From CAYSRC01 sp964433495 (GTDB lineage Bacteria; Bacillota; Clostridia; Oscillospirales; Ruminococcaceae): a stretch of 38,154 nucleotides of DNA. A program made the position numbers and the translations under genes. Positions 16,869 through 26,283 of this stretch are shown piece by piece; position 1 is the first letter of the stretch; each line of letters starts with the position of its first letter. Where the stretch lies: NCBI GenBank assembly GCA_964433495.1, contig CAYSRC010000020.1, positions 1 through 38,154 on the forward strand, read 5' to 3'. Below the pieces are notes generated by a model. That model searched no databases, was not told where the DNA came from, and was given only the letters and a program-made list of their open reading frames with translations.

Positions 16869-17915
16869 TTAAACGGCCCTTCCCTGCGCCGCGGCTTTCT
16901 TTTTCACAAAATGCCTGTACAATGTCTGCACTGCTACAGCCGCAACAGAGATAAAAAAGACAAGCGCCGCATAAATGCAGAAACACTTAACATTTCCGAG
17001 CGTCGGAACAAATTTTGAAAGATACCTCAAAAGACCGTAATGAAACAAAAGAATCGGATACGCCAACCGGCCGACAAAACAACAAGCCCGGTTGAGCTTT
17101 TCGGGCGGCGAAAAGGTCGCAAGACAGGTTATCAGCAGCCCAAAAATAATCACATAGTAAAAGCCGTCGGTCCAACTGACGGGCGATTCAAATAAATACA
17201 ACACACAGATCGCTGCGGTGCAAAACGCAATCGCAACAAGGCTCGGTATCGAAGTGCGTTTTTTCAGCCCGGCCACGGCGGGCCATGCAATCTCGTGAAA
17301 CATCACGCCCACCGACATGTCCGCCAAGCCCCGAAGCATTCCCATCGACATCAAACCGCTATATTGGAACCAAACGCTCAAACTGCCGGCATAACGGACA
17401 ATATGTACGTAGAATACGGCGATTATGACAGGCCCCAAAACATAGATGAACAGATCTCGATGTTCTTTTACCAGATAAAACAATACTAAGGTGGCAAAAA
17501 GCAGACAGGTAATAAAAGCAGCCACCGGGCCGTTATATATCGTAGCATCTATCCCAAGTCCGGATAGCATCACTATCTCCCATTTTGCAGAATAAACAAG
17601 CGCCAGAAAACGCTTAAGACCGCCGCCTGAATTTGTCCACTCGACGACCAATGTGAACAGCAGCGCTGCGGCATAGAGAGGAAACAGCTTGCGTATCTGC
17701 GACCAGACATATCCCTTTGCATCTCCTCCGTTGTTTCTTCGGCAATTATCTGCGAGAAAGAAGCCCGACAGGATAAAGAAAAACTCCACCCACACATACA
17801 ACTCGCTTCGTGCAGGTTGCATTACAGGCGGGAAAAAATAAAATGAATGATAGTACGCAACGGAAGCCGCGGCAACAAATCGGTACAGCTCAATGAGTCC
17901 GTTTCTTTTGTTCAT
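16869..17915 (-). CDS. acyltransferase family membrane protein
   Basis: This 348-residue Acyl_transf_3 protein has about ten membrane helices. The N-terminal RNGLIELYRFVAAASVAYYHSFYF carries the family His (YYHS), followed by WVEFFFILSGFFLADNCRR, the second hallmark. Such proteins O-acetylate or succinylate sugars or lipid-linked intermediates. Its start ATG overlaps the stop of the flippase gene by four bases (ATGA) and has GGAGGATAAACA in front, so the two are translationally coupled. Unlike the related gene at 12670-13787, the frame is intact. Confidence 0.9.
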   Translation of the reverse strand: MNKRNGLIELYRFVAAASVAYYHSFYFFPPVMQPARSELYVWVEFFFILSGFFLADNCRRNNGGDAKGYVWSQIRKLFPLYAAALLFTLVVEWTNSGGGLKRFLALVYSAKWEIVMLSGLGIDATIYNGPVAAFITCLLFATLVLFYLVKEHRDLFIYVLGPVIIAVFYVHIVRYAGSLSVWFQYSGLMSMGMLRGLADMSVGVMFHEIAWPAVAGLKKRTSIPSLVAIAFCTAAICVLYLFESPVSWTDGFYYVIIFGLLITCLATFSPPEKLNRACCFVGRLAYPILLFHYGLLRYLSKFVPTLGNVKCFCIYAALVFFISVAAVAVQTLYRHFVKKKAAAQGRAV

Positions 17916-19177
17916 TGTTTATCCTCCATCTCTTCGGTATCCCCATGTTTGCATTTTATACAAACCGGCAATTCTATCACAAAAATCACCAAAAGAACCG
18001 CAACCAGCCAAATAAGAAGCTGTTCGACGCCGCTATGACACAGGGCGCTGCCGGCCGCAAGCACCGCAAGCGCAGCGGCGAGATGAACCGCCATTCTCCG
18101 TTCCTTCCCGATCCCGACGAGATAGCTCAGCTCCAAATTGACAAGCGATGCCGCCACGGCAGCGGCGCAGGAATACGGCATGAGCCGAACCGCCTCAAGA
18201 TATCTCGAGCCGTACAGGAGTGTTATAAAAAAGTCCGGGAAAAAACAGATCGGAACAATGCACACCACAGACACGCCGAGCAGCATGGCAAGCGAGCTCA
18301 AAAATGCGCCTCCGGCGTTCTTCCCGCTTCCCGAGATCTGCGAAACATACGGAAGCAGCACCGATACCAAAGCTGTAGTGAAGAAGAAGATAACGCGCCC
18401 GAAAAGCATAGACGCGCTGTATATCCCCGATTGTTCCGAGCCGAAAAACATCGTGACCAGGATAACGTCGCCGTTTCCGAACATCAGGAAAAACAGATTT
18501 GCGGCCATCACAAACAAGGTCGATCTGTCCATCACACGGTGCCCTTTTGGGGTAGGGAGCGTCGGCAGCCCGTTCGGAAACAGGACTTTTTTGAATATGA
18601 GCGTCGCCAAAAGGTTCCCCACTATCACGGCGCACATGACGACGATCTGTTTTGCGAGCTCATCACCGACGAGCATCGAAACAGCGACACCCGCCGATTT
18701 GATGGTGGGAACAATTAAGCTGAACAGCCCCGCCGCAAGAAAGCTCCCCTTGCCTGTCAAAACACCTGAGATGATAAAGGGAAGCATGCTTGCGGCAACG
18801 GCCGCACCCGTAAGCAGGAGCATGAGGGGCGAAGCCTCCAGCACATTCGCCATAGGCACGCAAAAAATGGAGATTAAAGCCATGCCGCCGATCGCTATCC
18901 TGCCCGACAGCCCCGCCATCCTGCCCGACACCTCGGCGCATGCCGATTCGTCATCCCGGCATTGGGCCACCTTTTTTGCCGTGAGCATGTTGATCGAGCT
19001 TCCCGGGACATTCAAAATCAGTATAAGGGAAAACAAAGAGTTCATCACGCCGTAGGACGCAAACGACATGGCATGCCCCATTGCAATTTGACATAAATAG
19101 TTGATGCCGCTCGACAGCGTCGTCAAAAACACCATCGTCATATTGCTCTTATGAAAATCCTTCAAAAACAGGCTCAC
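17912..19177 (-). CDS. oligosaccharide flippase (Wzx/MATE-like)
   Basis: This 421-residue protein has about 12 membrane helices of the polysaccharide transporter/MVF type. Early features are FLTTLSSGINYLCQIAMGHAMSFASYGVMNSLFSL, in which an N-terminal helix pair is followed by the characteristic YGVMNSL, and the central GDVILVTMFFGSEQSGIYSASMLFGRV. The likely role is to flip polyprenyl-linked oligosaccharide to the outer leaflet. GTG at 19177 overlaps the GtrB stop by four bases. Coupling to GtrB upstream and the acyltransferase downstream makes a tight three-gene block. The locus also encodes an ABC exporter, so this flippase may serve a side branch or a second polymer. Confidence 0.88.
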   Translation of the reverse strand: MSLFLKDFHKSNMTMVFLTTLSSGINYLCQIAMGHAMSFASYGVMNSLFSLILILNVPGSSINMLTAKKVAQCRDDESACAEVSGRMAGLSGRIAIGGMALISIFCVPMANVLEASPLMLLLTGAAVAASMLPFIISGVLTGKGSFLAAGLFSLIVPTIKSAGVAVSMLVGDELAKQIVVMCAVIVGNLLATLIFKKVLFPNGLPTLPTPKGHRVMDRSTLFVMAANLFFLMFGNGDVILVTMFFGSEQSGIYSASMLFGRVIFFFTTALVSVLLPYVSQISGSGKNAGGAFLSSLAMLLGVSVVCIVPICFFPDFFITLLYGSRYLEAVRLMPYSCAAAVAASLVNLELSYLVGIGKERRMAVHLAAALAVLAAGSALCHSGVEQLLIWLVAVLLVIFVIELPVCIKCKHGDTEEMEDKQ

Positions 19178-20166
19178 TTCCTATCAATATCGATCTCCAG
19201 AGAGGAGGTCAGCCTGTCCGAAAGACCGACCGTTCGATCGACAAGATATCTCGGGCGCGCCTTGAGTTCGTTGTACACGCTCGCTATGTAACGGCCGACG
19301 ATGCTCAGGGCCATCAGGATCAAGCCGCCCGTCATCAATATCAGCATAACAACGGTCGTAATTCCGCCGGCCGCAAGCCCCGCTATGTACAATCTCAGCG
19401 CCCGTATCCCAAACACAAGGGCAAGAACCAGCATAATCGCCGCAATAAAGCTGATGAGAGACAGCGGCATTGAGGAAAAACTGATGATATTTTGGACAGC
19501 GTACTTTACAAGCTTTTTAAACGACCACTTGCTGTCTCCCGCCGCACGCGGCCGAACCTCATAAACCACCGTCGTCATCCTAAAGCCCGTCCAAAAGGTT
19601 AAACCGCGAAAGAAACGCTCGCGCTCGGGCATGTTGATAAGCACGTCTATCACCCGTCTGCTCACCATTTTGAAATCTGATGCATCCTTGATGTCCATGC
19701 CTATCGCACGGTTGAACATGGAATAAAACAGCTTTGCAAACGCTCGGTGAAAGATACTCTCCTTCTGACGCTGCTGTTTTATCCCCTCGACGATGTCATA
19801 TCCCTCGAGGTACAGCTCGTACATTTTTTCTATACACTCAGGAGGATGCTGCAAATCGCTGTCGATCACAACAGCGCAGTCCCCTGCCGCCGCTTTCAGC
19901 CCGGCAAGGATAGCTGCCTCCTTTCCGAAATTTCTGCTGAACGACAACCCTTTGATATGTCCCGGGTCTGCTTTTGCTGCCTCCTCCACTATGCTGAAGG
20001 TTCTGTCTTTCGAGCCGTCGTTAACAAAAATCAACTCGTACGGCATACCGTTTTTGCTCAATACCTCAGTGAGAACTCGGATTGTGGTTTCGATCATCTT
20101 CTCCTCATTAAAGCACGGCACAATCACCGAAAGCAGGTCTGTTCTCCCTTGTTTTTCTCTGCCCAT
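19174..20166 (-). CDS. GtrB/DPM1-like polyprenyl-phosphate glycosyltransferase
   Basis: This GT2 enzyme transfers a sugar from UDP-sugar to polyprenyl phosphate. The GT-A part has SVIVPCFNEEKMIETTI (about 14-30), FVNDGSKDRT, FSRNFGKEAAILAGL and the metal site VIDSDLQHPPE. Two or three C-terminal membrane helices (about 232-300) are as in GtrB and ArnC relatives. At 330 residues it is normal. The ATG at 20166 follows GAGGGCAGTTTA and lies 10 bases after the polytopic protein encoded at 20177-22021. GtrB proteins usually act with a polytopic glycosyltransferase on the outer face, and the neighbour fits that role. Confidence 0.92.
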   Translation of the reverse strand: MGREKQGRTDLLSVIVPCFNEEKMIETTIRVLTEVLSKNGMPYELIFVNDGSKDRTFSIVEEAAKADPGHIKGLSFSRNFGKEAAILAGLKAAAGDCAVVIDSDLQHPPECIEKMYELYLEGYDIVEGIKQQRQKESIFHRAFAKLFYSMFNRAIGMDIKDASDFKMVSRRVIDVLINMPERERFFRGLTFWTGFRMTTVVYEVRPRAAGDSKWSFKKLVKYAVQNIISFSSMPLSLISFIAAIMLVLALVFGIRALRLYIAGLAAGGITTVVMLILMTGGLILMALSIVGRYIASVYNELKARPRYLVDRTVGLSDRLTSSLEIDIDRK

Positions 20167-20176
20167 TAAACTGCCC

Positions 20177-22021
20177 TCATCCCAAATCGATTTGAATCGC
20201 TATCTCTGCACTCTGATAAACCGTCGCAGAGGAAGCATCCCTGTTCTCGGCTTTAATCAGGTATTCTCCGCTGCCGAAAACAGGCTCAAAGCTATAGCTT
20301 GTCTGCTCAACACCCGCTGCGTGCGCCACCCTTGCATAATCGTCCTGTGTGCCGCGCCTATACAGCACCGTAAAATCATAGCTGAAATCCCCGGCATACA
20401 AATTTGCCACATGAACGGTCGGATTATTCATATCCGATATATCCGCTTCAAGCGCCATCGTTTGTCCATAGGGGACAAATACTATCTTTGTCTGCGGTGA
20501 TAACCCGTACCGATACAAAAACTGCGGATAATGGAAGGTACCTATTTTCGTCGCGCCGCCGTATTGTGCGTCGCGATTCAGATAGGCGGGAAGCGCATAA
20601 TATGTATCGGGTGAAAATGTCCCGTCTATCTGCGATTCTTTGATGATCTCAATCCGCGCCTCTCTTTCGGACGTCACCGATTTCAGCCTGTTGCAAAGCT
20701 GCGCCTGATAATCGGCGGCAAGCATCACAACGACACAAAGTGCCACTGTCCCGAGCGCTTTCAGCGGTTTTGATGACCCCTTCGAAATGTTTGTTTTCGA
20801 TGCGACCATGCATACCATAGCGACCAAAATAAAATAGCAGGGCGAATAGATGCGCACACCTATTTGGTTGGTGGGTAGTACTATCAGAATACATACTGCT
20901 GCAAAGACTCCCAGCTCGAAGAAGAGTCGGTCAAAGCCGGATGCGATGACAGCATGCACCGCAATCCAAACCAACCAAACAAACAATAAGCCGAAGATTC
21001 CTGCCGTGCGCTGCTGAAGCCCCGCCAAAAAGCCGACATTGCTTATACCGCTCGTGTAGATAAACTCCCCGCTGGCAAAGCCGAGATTTATGAAACAAAA
21101 CAACACAACGAAATCGACGGCACAAAGAAGCAGACGAATAATTGATTTCTTGTTCTTTGTCCAATACCAGACGGAGAAGGCAATAAAAACAAGTGAAACC
21201 GCGACATTTGCAAGTGCAGCTTTGCCTATAAAGCTCGAGTTAATTGACAAGAGGTGACGATCAAATCTATCTAAGCTAAAACTCAAAAAGCTTTCTCCCG
21301 AAACGTCCCTGCTCGAATGCATCCCGGGCGCGGTCAACATATAAATACCCGAGCAGAGCCCCACGGCCACGGAGCCCCAAAGCTTCAGATCTACCTTTTT
21401 CGTCTTTATCGTATTGCCGAAACAGCAAAGAGCCAAAACCACACCGTATGCGAAGGAGCTGTTCTCCATCCAGCAACATGCAATCAAACTGAGCGGATAA
21501 AGATACCATACCCAGCGGCCCTCTTCCGTGTCTTCATATTTTCTCATGCAAACCAAAGCCGCCATCAAAAACAAAACGGGCGTCACAAACTGAACTGTCG
21601 CCATCTGCATCATATAGGTGCGAACATCACATGGCATGAGCGCGATAAGGGAGCAGTAGACCAGCGTTACGCCAAGAGGCTTTTCGGTGCGCAGGAGGAT
21701 AATCAAACAAGCTAAAATAAGCGTGACAATCAGTGCGCCGACGATGTCCAAAAGCCATTCGGAGCAAAAAGACTCAAGCAGCCCTGAGAAAAGGTTAGAT
21801 GCGACTCTGCCGTTAATTTGATTTCTGTACCCTCCGAAAACAAACCTAACCCAGTTGAGCAGTCCCCCCATATTGTGATAATAGACACTGCCGGCCCACC
21901 CGTCGTACATCATCGGCGAAAGTCTGAGCAGTATAAGAATTTGAAAAAAAGGGAGCATCAAAACGCCCCATTTTTTACCCTTCTGCAAACTCACCATGAT
22001 CGTACCCCACATTTCCCTCAT
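20177..22021 (-). CDS. polytopic membrane glycosyltransferase-like protein
   Basis: This 614-residue protein has about 12 membrane helices followed by an outside domain of roughly 170 residues rich in aromatic and polar residues (TYYALPAYLNRDAQYGG...). The first outside loop contains YDGWAGSVYYHN and RNQINGRVASNLFSGL, the latter shared in form with the protein encoded at 13943-15523. It is probably a GT-C-fold enzyme that takes a polyprenyl-phosphate sugar made by the GtrB homologue 10 bases downstream and adds it to a polymer outside the cell. The start is uncertain: ATG at 22021 has no clear ribosome site, and MVSLQKGKKW a few codons later is possible. No specific family name is certain; DUF6056 or GtrII-like. 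Confidence 0.72.
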   Translation of the reverse strand: MREMWGTIMVSLQKGKKWGVLMLPFFQILILLRLSPMMYDGWAGSVYYHNMGGLLNWVRFVFGGYRNQINGRVASNLFSGLLESFCSEWLLDIVGALIVTLILACLIILLRTEKPLGVTLVYCSLIALMPCDVRTYMMQMATVQFVTPVLFLMAALVCMRKYEDTEEGRWVWYLYPLSLIACCWMENSSFAYGVVLALCCFGNTIKTKKVDLKLWGSVAVGLCSGIYMLTAPGMHSSRDVSGESFLSFSLDRFDRHLLSINSSFIGKAALANVAVSLVFIAFSVWYWTKNKKSIIRLLLCAVDFVVLFCFINLGFASGEFIYTSGISNVGFLAGLQQRTAGIFGLLFVWLVWIAVHAVIASGFDRLFFELGVFAAVCILIVLPTNQIGVRIYSPCYFILVAMVCMVASKTNISKGSSKPLKALGTVALCVVVMLAADYQAQLCNRLKSVTSEREARIEIIKESQIDGTFSPDTYYALPAYLNRDAQYGGATKIGTFHYPQFLYRYGLSPQTKIVFVPYGQTMALEADISDMNNPTVHVANLYAGDFSYDFTVLYRRGTQDDYARVAHAAGVEQTSYSFEPVFGSGEYLIKAENRDASSATVYQSAEIAIQIDLG

Positions 22022-22221
22022 TTTTTGTGTTTTTTGAAAACCCGCCTTGGGTTTACACTGCCGGCATTTATTAGGTCATCTCTTCTCTGTTTGGTGTCCG
22101 CTCAATGAAAGGCATGGTCCGTCTTCATTCCTCGTTAACATGTTTTTGATGAAAGCACTTTCCGGCAAACGCCGCAATCCAAAGCCGAATTATAGCCTAG
22201 AACCCGAGGGAGCATTGGTTT

Positions 22222-23397
22222 TCACTTTCTGAGCTTTTTTATTGCCGACAAGACGTGAAGCCCCACAATGCCCGCTATCCCCAAAAGGACGGCCGCCATA
22301 AACAGCTGCAAAACAACCCATATCCAACCGCTGTGCAGCGTCGCCGCAAGGACATTCGAAAGCGCGGGTATCCCGACCGCCGTACTCGGCAACAAAGCAG
22401 CGGCAAGCCTGAGCACAAAATAGGCGACATACAGGAACGCGAACAGCTTAATAAGCCCCGGCAGGGCCTTTTTATCGCGCATGATTTCCCATCTTTTCAT
22501 ATTCAACGCAAAAACGGGGTCAAAGCGGAAGATGATGTATTTTCTGTACGGGGTGCCGAATCGCTCCAATTCCGTTTTGGCCGTAAGAAAGCGATTGTTT
22601 ATCTCGATCTTACTCTCGACCGCGAACCCCTTCATGAAGGGCAGAATCTCGTTTATATAGCTGCTGTAAACGTCCTTGTTGTAGAGCATCTTGCTTTTTG
22701 AGAGCTCGGTGCCGTCCGAATGACTTATCCCCCCGTCCCTGTGGAGCAGGGCGCCGAACGATTCGTAAAAGGCTTTCCCGCCCTTTCTTAGCACCCCGAG
22801 CAGCCACGGCCAATCCTCTACGACGTGATATCGCTCGTCGAAGAACCCAAATTTTTCCAACGTTGACGATCTGAAGGCCGTCGCGCCCATGGCGAGGATG
22901 CACTCTCTCGCCAACATCTCAAACTGTCCGTGCGAATTGCGGGAATTGAAGGCCCTTATTCTATCCTCATCGATAAAGCGCCTCTGCACCTTTTCGAGCT
23001 TGGCGTCCATCATAAAGCAGCGGGCAGGAAGCAAATCCACATCAGGGTGTGCTTCAAAGCTTTTTTGAAAGTTCTCCAAAACATGTTCGTCGTACAGCGC
23101 GTCGTCCGCAGCGAAGAACAGGATGTACTCGCCGTGTGCCTTTTTTAAGGCGTCGTTGACATTTCTGACCGTCCCGACGTTTTCGCCGTGAAACACGGTC
23201 GCGACATTTTTGATATTGTCCTGTTTTATCTCCTTTAGGTATGTTGTCGCCTCTTCCCCTGTCCCATCCGAGGAGGCATCATCCGCAAAGATCAACTCTA
23301 TGTTAGGGTATGTCTGCTTTAAAACCGATTGCAGCGCCGTTTTGCAGTAGACCCTTTGGTTGTAGCTCAATACGATCACCGAAAAAAGCGGATCCAT
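22222..23397 (-). CDS. GT2 glycosyltransferase with C-terminal membrane helices
   Basis: This 391-residue family 2 glycosyltransferase has a GT-A domain of about 1-230: FSVIVLSYNQRVYCKTALQSVL, IELIFADDASSDGT, and the metal site EYILFFAADDALYDEHV. The acceptor-side EDWPW near residue 195 is the usual ED motif. Two hydrophobic segments at the C-terminus (about 310-332 and 355-382) would hold it at the membrane. The ATG follows GAGGTGAAGAAGG. Flanking gaps of about 200 bases on both sides contain no visible gene. The sugar is not predictable. Confidence 0.9.
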   Translation of the reverse strand: MDPLFSVIVLSYNQRVYCKTALQSVLKQTYPNIELIFADDASSDGTGEEATTYLKEIKQDNIKNVATVFHGENVGTVRNVNDALKKAHGEYILFFAADDALYDEHVLENFQKSFEAHPDVDLLPARCFMMDAKLEKVQRRFIDEDRIRAFNSRNSHGQFEMLARECILAMGATAFRSSTLEKFGFFDERYHVVEDWPWLLGVLRKGGKAFYESFGALLHRDGGISHSDGTELSKSKMLYNKDVYSSYINEILPFMKGFAVESKIEINNRFLTAKTELERFGTPYRKYIIFRFDPVFALNMKRWEIMRDKKALPGLIKLFAFLYVAYFVLRLAAALLPSTAVGIPALSNVLAATLHSGWIWVVLQLFMAAVLLGIAGIVGLHVLSAIKKLRK

Positions 23398-23603
23398 CCT
23401 TCTTCACCTCTTTAACCGTCGTTCTATCTTTGTTTGCTGCTCCTCATCAGGTTTTAGTTCCCGCGATTCAAAACAGCGTATATCCTTAAAGTCGTTCAAG
23501 TTTTGGCAAAAAACAATTCTCCTGTTTTATCAGGCTCGACCGGCTCAAGCTTCTCCGAACAGCCGTCAAAGCTTTGGCGTACAGCTGCAAAAATTGTCCA
23601 ATC

Positions 23604-24386
23604 TCACGCTGTTTCACCCTTTTTCCAAATGGCTCCCCTGCTTATAAACGGCATACCGTCTGTTTCCAGCTCGTCCAAAAGCACCTCTTTTTCGAGCTTG
23701 AACCCCGCTTCTTCAAAGTACGCGTAATAGGCTTCCTGCGTGTGGTACGCAGCCTGATATCCCGTCAGGCAATTATAGAGATATACCATCCCCCCGCCTT
23801 CTCGGGTGCTGAGGGTATCCTTGGTGACCATATAGCCGCCTGTCTTTATAGCGGATGCCGCCCTTTTCAGGATTTCTCCGATGTCTTTGGGATCCCAAAA
23901 ACATGTGAGCAAGCCCATCATCATAAAATGATCGTACTTTTCTGTGTATTCAACCTTGCAGGCATCGGCATGATAAAAGACAGCCTTGTTTTGCTTTTGC
24001 TGTTCCTTTGCCCTTCGCTTTGCTGTCTTCACCATCCTCTTGGAAAACTCATACCCATCCACCCGCTTTACATAATCTGAGATATACAACGCCCATTCTC
24101 CGTTTGCGCTGGCGACGTCTGCGACAATTTGATCCTTCCTCAACAGAGGCAAAAACAGCTCATCGACCATCTTCTTCTGTTTTTTATATCGTTCCGAAAA
24201 AACATTGCTTAAAGACCAGTCCTTCTGTCCCTTCCAATAACTGTTCTGTTCTATCGGATATTCACGCATTATCTTTTCAAGAACATCTCTGTTGTCCGTA
24301 TAAATTGCACCGTACTCGCCTAAAACAGCGCCGTCCTTCATAATCTCACGCAAAAACTGATGCGCTTTAAAAAGACTGTTTTCCAT
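23604..24386 (-). CDS. SAM-dependent methyltransferase
   Basis: This 260-residue soluble class I methyltransferase has motif I at VADVASANGEWALYISDYV, the acidic residue in VDGYEFSKRMV and HADACKVEYTEKYDHFMMMGLL as motifs II-IV. The N-terminal 85 residues are a helical cap, and the C-terminus (EAYYAYFEEAGFKLEKEV) is typical of small-molecule enzymes. The ATG follows GGGGAGAACGGCA and overlaps the end of the fusion gene by 20 bases, so the two are likely co-translated. Given the partners (aminotransferase, opine-dehydrogenase-like enzyme), N-methylation of an amine is a reasonable guess; O-methylation of a sugar is equally possible. Confidence 0.85.
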   Translation of the reverse strand: MENSLFKAHQFLREIMKDGAVLGEYGAIYTDNRDVLEKIMREYPIEQNSYWKGQKDWSLSNVFSERYKKQKKMVDELFLPLLRKDQIVADVASANGEWALYISDYVKRVDGYEFSKRMVKTAKRRAKEQQKQNKAVFYHADACKVEYTEKYDHFMMMGLLTCFWDPKDIGEILKRAASAIKTGGYMVTKDTLSTREGGGMVYLYNCLTGYQAAYHTQEAYYAYFEEAGFKLEKEVLLDELETDGMPFISRGAIWKKGETA

Positions 24387-26211
24387 TGCCGTTCTCCCCT
24401 TTTATAATTCTCGACAGCGCCTTTGCCAACAGGTGATTATCCTCCGCGGTTCTCACTGCGACCCTCAAAAACTGTCTGTTTTCGAGCCGTATCTTTTGGG
24501 TCAGGTCTTTGACCAGTATCTTATCTTCACACAGCAATCTTTTAGATATCTCCCTCACCGTAAGCCCGTTCGTAATTTCGACCGTGAAATAATTCGCTTG
24601 TGACGGTATCACGTGAATTCCTTCTATTTCATCAAGCTCTCCCTTAAATAGCACCCTCGCCTCTTTCATTTTCTCAAGCGAGGCGACATAGTCGGACTTA
24701 TATTTTTCTTCAATCTGCATGTAGAATTCCGCGAAGGAATTGATATTCCAAACAGCGGCATCCGTTTTCAATTCTTTGATGATCTTCTCGTTCCCCGACG
24801 CCATTATGCCCAACCGCAGCCCGGGGACACCGTACGATTTTGAGATGCTCTTGATGACGTACAAATCGGGGTTTGATGTCAAAATCTCCTCGCTTAAAAG
24901 CGTATTGTTTTTCTCGAGCGCAAAATCCGCAAAGGATTCGTCCACAATTAGCTTTATCCGCTGATTTTTTGTCCATGCAATAAGCTCCATGAGATCCGCT
25001 TTCGGGATATAGTTTCCCGTTGGATTGTCAGGGTTGATCAAAATAAGATTGTCAACCCGCCTTTCGCCGAAAAACTCCGTCAAATCCGTTGCGGAATATG
25101 AAAAATCTTCCCTATTCGGTCGATAACAAACAATCTGCTTTGCATCATACCGATTACGGTATTCCTCAAAGGTCGGGCTGACGATGCCGACCCTGCCTGT
25201 AACACGTTCCATCATCAGTTTAATCAACTCTGCCGCGCCGTTGCCAACAAGAATATGCTCGGGATGAAGTCCGAAATTTTTCGCCGCAAGCAGAGAGTTT
25301 ACTTTCATTCCCGATGGATACCCGGCCAAAAGTTTTTCAAAACTCGCCTTGATTTCATCCATCATTCTCTGCGGCGGGAAGTAGGGATTGACAAGATAGC
25401 AGAAGTCCATCAACTGCGGATATCGCCAGTATCCTCCGAAGCGCCCGTAAATCATATCCAACCTCTGTTCATCCCGAGGGTGAAACATGGATTCCGCAAT
25501 ATCAAGATCCTGCACATCGTCAATCTCATACCATAACTGCCCGTTCAGCTTCTTTGCCTTGATGCCGGAGTCATCAAGCATTGCAATTACCCGCAGAACC
25601 TGCTCATAGTATTCATTGACCCCTAACGCCCTCTGATAGGCTTCCAAAAAAGGAACATATCTGGTGCTTGAAAAATGTTTGCTGAACTTGTAGATATTTA
25701 CGGTTTTGTAATAATTCCCTGTTTCCTCAAACCGAAACCTATTCCCCGGTATAAAGGCCTTTACGCTGCCGTCCTCGTTCAGCGTTACGCAGGTACCGTC
25801 CATCCAGCTTTCATATCTGTCCACAAGAGCAAGCGTATCCATGGGATCGTCTAACAGGATATCCAGCACCGCGTCCTCAAAGATCAGGTCGGATTCCAAA
25901 AGGATCGTATCATCCCGACAAAGATGCTCTTTTGCCAGGGAAAGAGAGTATATGTTGTTGGTTTTATCATAAATCGGGTTCGTGATAAACACGATGGGTG
26001 TGGTTATGCGCAATGTATTGACGTACTCTATCAGCTTTTCACCCTCATAACCGACCACTATGATGATTTTGGAAAGCTCTCTAGTTTCCAGCTGGTGAAG
26101 CATTCTGTCGATCAAGGTCACGCCGTTCACCTTCACCATGCATTTTGTGTTGCTGCGCGTCAATTCTTTTAGTCGCTTACCCATCCCCGCCGCCAATATA
26201 ACAGCCTGCAT
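24367..26211 (-). CDS. nucleotidyltransferase-aminotransferase fusion
   Basis: This 614-residue two-domain protein starts with a sugar/choline-type nucleotidyltransferase (about 1-245): AVILAAGMGKRLKELT, K28 in the KCMVKVNG region, and the acidic ESD at 106-108, like LicC and PntC cytidylyltransferases. A PLP fold type I aminotransferase follows (about 260-614): GNGAAELIK at 323-331, NPDNPTG at 393-399, DES at 424-426, PLP lysine K458 in SISKSYGVPGLRLG, and R466. It resembles HisC/CobD. ATG at 26211 is preferred (AAGGGGGAGACAG in front) over a codon 18 bases upstream. Cytidylyltransferase-transaminase fusions are known in 2-aminoethylphosphonate tailoring (PntC), but no PEP mutase is seen here, so the amine is open. 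Confidence 0.88.
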   Translation of the reverse strand: MQAVILAAGMGKRLKELTRSNTKCMVKVNGVTLIDRMLHQLETRELSKIIIVVGYEGEKLIEYVNTLRITTPIVFITNPIYDKTNNIYSLSLAKEHLCRDDTILLESDLIFEDAVLDILLDDPMDTLALVDRYESWMDGTCVTLNEDGSVKAFIPGNRFRFEETGNYYKTVNIYKFSKHFSSTRYVPFLEAYQRALGVNEYYEQVLRVIAMLDDSGIKAKKLNGQLWYEIDDVQDLDIAESMFHPRDEQRLDMIYGRFGGYWRYPQLMDFCYLVNPYFPPQRMMDEIKASFEKLLAGYPSGMKVNSLLAAKNFGLHPEHILVGNGAAELIKLMMERVTGRVGIVSPTFEEYRNRYDAKQIVCYRPNREDFSYSATDLTEFFGERRVDNLILINPDNPTGNYIPKADLMELIAWTKNQRIKLIVDESFADFALEKNNTLLSEEILTSNPDLYVIKSISKSYGVPGLRLGIMASGNEKIIKELKTDAAVWNINSFAEFYMQIEEKYKSDYVASLEKMKEARVLFKGELDEIEGIHVIPSQANYFTVEITNGLTVREISKRLLCEDKILVKDLTQKIRLENRQFLRVAVRTAEDNHLLAKALSRIIKGENGNGKQSF

Positions 26212-26283
26212 CTGTCTCCCCCTTATCAATCGCCTATCGTTCTCTCATTTCTTCCGCCAAAATACCCCAGTCCTACCAATTCC

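Noticed and set aside
22022..22221. Promoter or attenuator between the GT2 and polytopic protein genes
   Set aside because: No convincing -35/-10 pair or terminator could be found in this 200-base gap.
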